From Anaerolineales bacterium UBA1429 (GTDB lineage Bacteria > Chloroflexota > Anaerolineae > UBA1429), in contig DCTX01000015.1 of assembly GCA_002329325.1 (NCBI GenBank), positions 1-10,039 on the forward strand: a DNA stretch of 10,039 bases, written 5' to 3'. The position numbers were made by a program, and so were the translations under genes. The notes beneath the pieces were generated by a model. The model ran no database searches. It was given only the letters and a program-made list of their open reading frames with translations, and was not told where the DNA came from. Shown here one piece after another: positions 7,501-10,039 of the stretch; position 1 is the first letter of the stretch; each line of letters opens with the position of its first letter.

Positions 7501-8583
7501 CAGGTTCTCCAGCATATAGAGCACCGGCGCGCGGGCTGCCCACTGGTGACTGGGCGGGTAGTCAATCTCGCCGCTGACCAGCTTCTGGATGTAGCTCATG
7601 TCCTCGAGCCAGCGAGGGTTGAGGCGTAGGCCGAACAGCCCGGGCCCCATGAACGCCTGGGGCTGGGCGATCCGAAAGGCCCAGAAGGCGATCAGCATCA
7701 CGACGGCGACGATCAGCCCCGCCTTGAGGAGCCGCCACAGCACGGAATCGGCAGAGGTCAGGGCATCGTCATCCCGCTCCACCCGCAGGCTCAGCCGCCA
7801 GGGGCCCAGGGGTAGATAGCGCGCCGCCCCCGGTGGATACCGCCTGCCCGCCCCTGCAGGCCGGGCAAAGACGCGCAGCACCGCCGCCAGGCCGATGATC
7901 AGCAGGAAGGTGAGCACGCTGATCTTGCACGAGACGGCCAGGCCAAAGGCCAGCCCCAACCCCAGGATGTGAGGCAAGTGTCCTCCCTGGGCCACCCGCA
8001 CGGCAAAGAAGAGCGCCAGGGTGACGAAGAAGGTGGTCATGGCGTCCACGGTGAAAAAGTGGGCGTTCTGGATGTTGAGGACGCTGAGGGCCGCCAGCAG
8101 CGCCCCCAGCAGGCCGGCGCGCTCGCCCCAGAGGCGCCGCCCTATGGCGAATACCAGCAGCACCGACCCCAGATCCAGGAGGCCGGAGAGGGCGCGCCCC
8201 GCCAAAAAGACGCCGCCATAGCCCGTCAGGCCGGTGGCCTGGCCCACGAACTTGGCGACGATCAGCGGCAACAGGCCATAGACATAGGCGCCAAAGCCAC
8301 GATTGTAGGGGTTGAGGGGGTTGGCCTCCGTATCCAGATACTCGCCCGGCGACGAGGGCCACTCCAGGCTGTTCTCCACCATGGTGAGAAAGCGCTCGTC
8401 GGGGTGGAGGTGCTGGTCTTCGTCCCAGTTCAGCCCCACAAAGCGCAGGGCCGCGCCCAGCAGCAGGATCGCGGCCAGCAGCCAGGGCGTCAGGCGGGAG
8501 CGCCACCCGGGGCGCCCACCCGGCCTTTCTGGGTCGCCGGTGCGATCAGGCTCTGTCATGTTCTGCGTGCGCAAAATGGACAT
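1495..8583 (-). CDS. Giant three-module GT-C protein: PMT/GT39 module fused to two DUF2298 (YYY) units
   Basis: This is a single 2362-residue frame from ATG 8583 to TGA 1497-1495 with no break. A short hydrophilic N-terminus leads into helix 1 (about 33-52), then the acidic first loop GLNWDEDQHLHPDER (D54, E55, D62, E63), typical of PMT/GT39 enzymes. HFFTVD (175-180), KTVRYLLPIYP (413-423) and a soluble tail ending in YDHPK (611-615) complete that module. Two DUF2298 units follow. Each carries GGEK (812 and 1700), PPYDP, NYYY (844 and 1732), INEFPFFSFL with DLHPH (D1000 and D1874), N-x-W-D (1064 and 1924) and RMNTVFKF (M1276 and M2117). Each ends in a soluble domain with HD, GTPV and YTGLP. 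DUF2298 is, as far as I know, grouped with GT-C proteins, but its reaction is not established. Likely role: transfer of lipid-linked sugars or assembly of an envelope glycan. Substrates are unknown. Three modules exceed the usual one- or two-module length. Confidence 0.9.
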   Translation of the reverse strand: MSILRTQNMTEPDRTGDPERPGGRPGWRSRLTPWLLAAILLLGAALRFVGLNWDEDQHLHPDERFLTMVENSLEWPSSPGEYLDTEANPLNPYNRGFGAYVYGLLPLIVAKFVGQATGLTGYGGVFLAGRALSGLLDLGSVLLVFAIGRRLWGERAGLLGALLAALSVLNIQNAHFFTVDAMTTFFVTLALFFAVRVAQGGHLPHILGLGLAFGLAVSCKISVLTFLLIIGLAAVLRVFARPAGAGRRYPPGAARYLPLGPWRLSLRVERDDDALTSADSVLWRLLKAGLIVAVVMLIAFWAFRIAQPQAFMGPGLFGLRLNPRWLEDMSYIQKLVSGEIDYPPSHQWAARAPVLYMLENLVLWGVGLPMGLAIWAAWGLMAYQIYRRGRWLHLLPWLWMTFTFLYQSVQFVKTVRYLLPIYPTMALMAGYGLHWLWERGSGSRRLPKALARGAVAFVLVGTACWAFAFAGIYTRPVTRVAASRWIYQNIPAGASLSFELWDDPLPLNLDGYIGDQVYNTVRMDLYWEDIPEKREQLYEWLDQVDYIVLSSNRLYGSIPRLPSRYPMTTRYYEALFSGELGFDPLIEFTSRPQLFGIQIVDDEADETFTVYDHPKVLIFQKRADFDLERVRTLFDDMELERVVRIRPSQVTGAPNGLMLDDAVWQAQRQSGSWSALFQRLDLANRCPTAFWVLALIALGLVGFTLLFPALRHLPDGGWGLAKTGGLLLLGYLPWVAASARALPFGPGAVTAALGLLLATAGVAAYAQRRALAAFLRARWRLLAAGELLFWTFFAAFWLIRWANPDLWHPVVGGEKPMDLAYLNAILKSRYFPPYDPWFAGGYLNYYYWGWVPLAALIQLTGILPIVAYNLALPTLFALLGSGVVSVVAHLLPPAADEERRWLPRRLRYGVLGALLVAVAGNLGQLRLLWQGFSEVGQRLEGMAALGIWGQAAQALRGLWAVIAQGEALGFRPEWWYWNASRIMGHGEINEFPFFSFLYGDLHPHLMAMPLALLALGLAVALVGRQQGSRGSPAGGRGLLSRVDGALLAHLLWLGLGLGALWCVNSWDYPTYTAIAVAALAISALTTRPLDRRTLAGLALQIASVVCLSRLLYQPFHAHFGLAYSSIAPWHGERTALGDYLLIHLPFLFILGSYLLWAARRPLRRSPYRRALRLHLASQARYVRAQRLRWALAYRPTLAYALGWMALGLAAMLAVLLMLMGAWPTLLALALVALGAVALLMRGVEPRRRLLALLIATGAGLTLVVEWVVLKGDIGRMNTVFKFYLQTWVLWGIAGAAALGWMASRRSPAPRPTARLWWRVALALLLVAMATYPALAVPAKLRDRWEAGMAPTLDGMAYMDTARYYDQGQYLTLAHDAEAIRWLQDHVLGTPVIAEANTPLYRWGGRISVYTGLPSIIGWDWHQRQQRAALDGIVVDWRLQDLRELYETASPERAAELLGRYGVGLVYVGELERAYYPAEGLTKFDAMVGQQLDIVYRQGPVTIYRVLGAGVRLASPQPGASWIDALRDWWARHWLPGTVAALGPVEQGASPMLDVPVEELPTVDGRGWNAAATGHSALAVACWWLALLLVGLAAWPLTARLFPGQPARGYPLAKGLGLLVVGYLLWLGASLRLWRNDLAAVLSALGLVALAAWGLPALARSKLGAVPWRALLRAEALLTGAFLLWVGLRILNPDLWQPWFGGEKMMEMAMLNALAKSAYLPPYDPYFAGGALNYYYYGYLLTLVPMRLSGLAPEVAFNLAVPTFFALTVSHAAWLGGRLLGRGPARRWAATLATLLTVGIGNLSGAAQWLEPIVAAGCPAGAGGAWRTLLCLGQGLARAWRGTLAPIAFDYWYRGTRIIPYTINEFPFFSFLFADLHPHLMAMPFGLLTLGLASALLTSERPGLLRRLLLYGLLALSLGALGIINTWDLPVYLLIVGAILLAQGARTDGLKGALAGLALAMGVGLLALLAYAPFYRHYQPQYMGLALVAPGERTLTPPFLEIWGLFLYLLVGIQVWGLTHLLARCWRRAPGRLSPGLAGAGAGLVALGGGVALLWRGPYVWPGLALLMLPTACLLVAEARRPRGFLPWLLLAAAQGVLLGIEFVYLADFLAGSEWRRMNTVFKFSLQAWVLLAVGLAGLLPALWRRRAVLPRALRVAWATGAGLLLAATLVYPVSAIPARVSERFASGSPALGTLDGTAYMAEAVYTWPDSDSTIEMRHDREAIAWLWEHVQGTPVLVEAPVGFYREGGLRISSYTGLPTLVGAHQYEQRAWEPVEARQQDADRIYRTEDPQELSELLARYRVRYIYVGPLERALYPAAALAKFDALAAAGALEPVYRNAQVNLYRVPDAPDEGAALPGRAGG
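1549..3936 (-). other. DUF2298 unit B of the fusion protein (residues about 1550-2345)
   Basis: This second copy starts at PMLD (1550-1553), which aligns with the LMLD linker of unit A, and has YPLAK at 1609 where unit A has WGLAK at 718. GGEKMMEMAML begins at 1700 and four tyrosines follow NYYYY (1733-1736), again 31 residues after the motif glutamate. INEFPFFSFLFADLHPH (E1864, D1874, H1876, H1878), INTWDLP (N1924, D1927) and RRMNTVFKF (M2117) are all kept. The tail has HDREAIAWL (H2218), GTPVLVEA, YTGLP, YVGPLER and VNLYRV. It differs from unit A in the tail: REGGLRISSYTGLP is followed by GAHQYEQR where unit A has GWDWHQRQQR. The membrane part between the NYYY and EFPFF motifs is about 14 residues shorter. 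It looks like a complete paralogue rather than a remnant. Confidence 0.85.
4069..6615 (-). other. DUF2298 unit A of the fusion protein (residues about 657-1505)
   Basis: The unit starts at a linker with LMLD (657-660) and enters the membrane near residue 686. It has the family-naming triple tyrosine at Y845-Y847, exactly 31 residues after E814 of GGEK, with PPYDP between them (D835). The second block is INEFPFFSFLYGDLHPH (E990, D1000, H1002, H1004), then VNSWDYP (N1064, D1067) and GRMNTVFKF (M1276). The extracytoplasmic-looking tail has HDAEAIRWL (H1374), GTPVIAEA, YRWGGRIS, YTGLP, YVGELER and ends at VTIYRV (about 1505). All motif blocks seen in the other two units of the window are present, so it looks intact. 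The conserved E, D and H residues are candidates for active-site roles; this is inference. Confidence 0.85.
6736..8496 (-). other. PMT/GT39-type module of the fusion protein (residues about 30-616)
   Basis: This is the N-terminal catalytic-type module. It has about nine to eleven hydrophobic helices, with an acidic first extracytoplasmic loop after helix 1 (WDED at 53-56, HPDER at 60-64). In PMT/GT39 enzymes the acidic residues of this loop serve in catalysis or metal/lipid-phosphate handling. HFFTVD at 175-180 and the positively charged KTVRYLLPIYP at 413-423 match other Chloroflexota members as I remember them. From about residue 475 a soluble region begins with SRWIYQNIPAG and LSFELWDDPLPLN, and it closes with FTVYDHPKVLIFQK. 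All expected landmarks are present, so I see no sign of decay. Boundaries are by eye. Confidence 0.82.
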
Positions 8584-8647
8584 GGCTCCTCAAGAGCTAC
8601 CCAACGGCGGCGGCGCGGCTGCTCTCCCATAGGCGTCGCTCATCGTC
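8584..8647 (-). promoter_or_regulatory. Short intergenic gap with Shine-Dalgarno for the fusion gene and a possible 17-codon leader ORF
   Basis: This 64-base gap is the longest space between genes in the window. TGAGGAGCC lies directly before the ATG at 8583. Pairing through GAGG (8591-8588) leaves a 4-base spacer, which is short but workable; AGGAG (8590-8586) would leave only 2. Other in-frame starts are a TTG at 8574, 11 bases after AGGAG, and an ATG at 8559, which has no good site of its own. A small frame starts at ATG 8643 (MSDAYGRAAAPPPLGSS) and stops with TGA at 8592-8590, overlapping the Shine-Dalgarno. It could be chance or a coupling leader. I see no clear -35/-10 pair and no terminator hairpin with a T tract, which fits read-through from the upstream gene. 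Confidence 0.5.
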
Positions 8648-10039
8648 CTATTGTTCCCCGATGAACATCCGCAGCGCCACGCTGCCATCCTCCCAGTGAT
8701 CCTCCAGCACCACATAGCGCTCGTAATGGGCGCGCAGCAGCGCCAGCGCCTCCGTCTCGTCGGGGTGCATGATGACCAACACCCGCCCCGGCGCGTCATC
8801 CAGCGGCGGCCGGCCCGGCTCCAGCGCCCAGAGCTCGTTATCCCACTCCCGCGGCATACGCCGGAACTGGGCCCGCACGGCGTTCCCATCGTACCAATGG
8901 GGCCAGATCAGCAAGTACGCCTGGCCATCATCGCAAAAGTCGTCCAGAGCCTGCGCCAGCTTGAGCGAGATGGACTCGTTATGGTTGGGCTGATGCCACA
9001 CGTAGCGCTGGAAATAGAGTGGGTATACTGAGTATGCTTCGATCGTCAGGCCGCCCACCAGGGCCAGGGCGACCAGGGCCAGCCCTCCCCGCGCCGCCAG
9101 GCGCCTGCCCCCCCACCCGCGCCACGCTTCTGCGCACCATGTCAGCGCCCGGCTCAGGCCCAGCGCGGCCAGCACCGCCACCGCGGGCAGCGCGCCGATG
9201 GAGCGCACGGCGCTGGGCACCTCTTGCGGAAAGGCCAGCGCCATGATAGACGGCAGGACCATTCCCGGCAAGAGCAACAGAGCCGTCCAGAGCTGGTTGC
9301 GCTGCCCGTTGGCGACGGCATGGCCGATGCCCAGAACAAAGAGCACGCCCGTAACAAAGCCGAGCTCGCGGTAGTGGGGGACGTTGCTCAGGTAGACAAC
9401 GTCGCCCGTCTGGTGGAACATGGCCGCCGCCCGCGCCACGTTGCCCGCCAGAGTCGCCGCCAGGTCGCCCGGCAGGGCCTGCTCCAGACCGGTGGCCCGG
9501 GTGGCCGCCCGATAGAGGTAGCTCTCGGGAGCCTCGGAGGCGTACCGGGCCAGGGGCAGCGCCGCGAGGAACGCCATCGCCGCCCACAACAGCAGCGCCC
9601 GCCAGGGCACCACGGCGCCGAGGCGCCGGCGCGCCGCCCTGGCGATCAGCAGCAGGCCCGCGAACAGAGGCGGCGCCACCATGAAGGCATTGTAGCTCTG
9701 CAACCCCAGGCCCACCCACAGCCCGCACAGGGCATAGTCATGGCTGCGGCCGCGCTTGAGTCCGCGCACCAGGAACAGCCAGGCCAGCGCCGCCAGCAGC
9801 GGCATCAGCGAGGCCCGGTAGCCCACCCGCGTCAGGATGACATGCCAGTGGCTGATCCCCAGCAACAGGGCCGCCAGCGCCCCCGTCCAGCGGCCGTGCA
9901 GCTCGCGCCCCAGCCAGTAGACGGCGGGCAGGGTGAGCACGCCGATCAACGCCGAGGCGACCTTGATGCTCACATGGCTCAGCCCCGCCAGGGCGGCCAC
10001 GGGCGCGGCCAGGTAAAAGAACAGCCCCTCGCGGCCGGG
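8648..10039 (-). CDS. GT39/PMT-like membrane glycosyltransferase, 5'-truncated by the window edge
   Basis: The frame is open from the right edge to a TAG stop at 8650-8648 and gives 463 residues. A GTG at 10000 is in frame, but the 13 codons before it are also coding (visible PGREGLFFYLAAP), so the true start lies outside the window. REGLFFY followed by alternating hydrophobic helices, a GRELHGRW turn and a SHWHVILTRVGYRASLMPLL stretch is the pattern I know from PMT_2/GT39-type proteins of Chloroflexota. About nine hydrophobic segments fill the first 330 residues. A hydrophilic tail follows, with LLIWPHWYDGNAVR and RVLVIMHPDE, ends in FIGEQ and is probably extracytoplasmic. Family knowledge: such enzymes transfer a sugar from a polyprenyl-phosphate donor on the outer membrane face. 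The first-loop acidic motif is mostly missing from the window, so activity cannot be judged. It is the first visible gene of the presumed operon. Family is fairly certain; substrate is unknown. Confidence 0.85.
   Translation of the reverse strand, partial: PGREGLFFYLAAPVAALAGLSHVSIKVASALIGVLTLPAVYWLGRELHGRWTGALAALLLGISHWHVILTRVGYRASLMPLLAALAWLFLVRGLKRGRSHDYALCGLWVGLGLQSYNAFMVAPPLFAGLLLIARAARRRLGAVVPWRALLLWAAMAFLAALPLARYASEAPESYLYRAATRATGLEQALPGDLAATLAGNVARAAAMFHQTGDVVYLSNVPHYRELGFVTGVLFVLGIGHAVANGQRNQLWTALLLLPGMVLPSIMALAFPQEVPSAVRSIGALPAVAVLAALGLSRALTWCAEAWRGWGGRRLAARGGLALVALALVGGLTIEAYSVYPLYFQRYVWHQPNHNESISLKLAQALDDFCDDGQAYLLIWPHWYDGNAVRAQFRRMPREWDNELWALEPGRPPLDDAPGRVLVIMHPDETEALALLRAHYERYVVLEDHWEDGSVALRMFIGEQ

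Noticed and set aside
5572..7629. Plus-strand open frame of 685 codons
   Set aside because: Same composition artefact. It lies opposite the PMT module and unit A, whose motifs are intact on the minus strand.
8584..8600. GCTC-TTGAG-GAGC hairpin covering the Shine-Dalgarno of the fusion gene
   Set aside because: The stem is only four base pairs, which is expected by chance in GC-rich DNA. It is not enough to call a regulatory structure or terminator.

Overview
The window is GC-rich and almost completely filled by three genes, all on the minus strand. All three encode large polytopic membrane proteins of the GT-C glycosyltransferase type. The combination of PMT/GT39-like proteins with DUF2298 ('Chlor_Arch_YYY') proteins, a family known mainly from Chloroflexota and some archaea, points to a Chloroflexota bacterium, plausibly Anaerolineae-like. 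The class is an inference: there is no rRNA or marker gene here to settle it.

Reading in the direction of transcription (right to left): (1) 10039-8648 is the C-terminal 463 residues of a GT39/PMT-like glycosyltransferase whose start lies beyond the right edge. (2) After a 64-base gap, 8583-1495 is one uninterrupted 2362-residue reading frame. It joins an N-terminal PMT/GT39-type module (about residues 30-616) to two complete, tandem DUF2298 units (about 657-1505 and 1550-2345). (3) Seven bases after its stop, 1487-1 encodes a separate DUF2298 protein (495 residues visible) that runs off the left edge. The short gaps, common strand and a Shine-Dalgarno overlapping the preceding stop suggest one operon.

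The window therefore holds two PMT/GT39-type modules and three DUF2298 units in a row. The three DUF2298 units share five aligned motif blocks, two of them with identical internal spacing, so the family assignment can be read directly from the sequence. PMT/GT39 enzymes use lipid-phosphate-linked sugars and act on the outer face of the membrane. A role for the cluster in envelope glycan, glycolipid or glycoprotein assembly is reasonable, but donor, acceptor and product cannot be read from the sequence.

I found no RNA gene, mobile element, CRISPR array, DNA repeat or convincing terminator. The long plus-strand open frames are antisense shadows of the minus-strand genes. The most notable item is the three-module fusion followed by a stand-alone DUF2298 paralogue.
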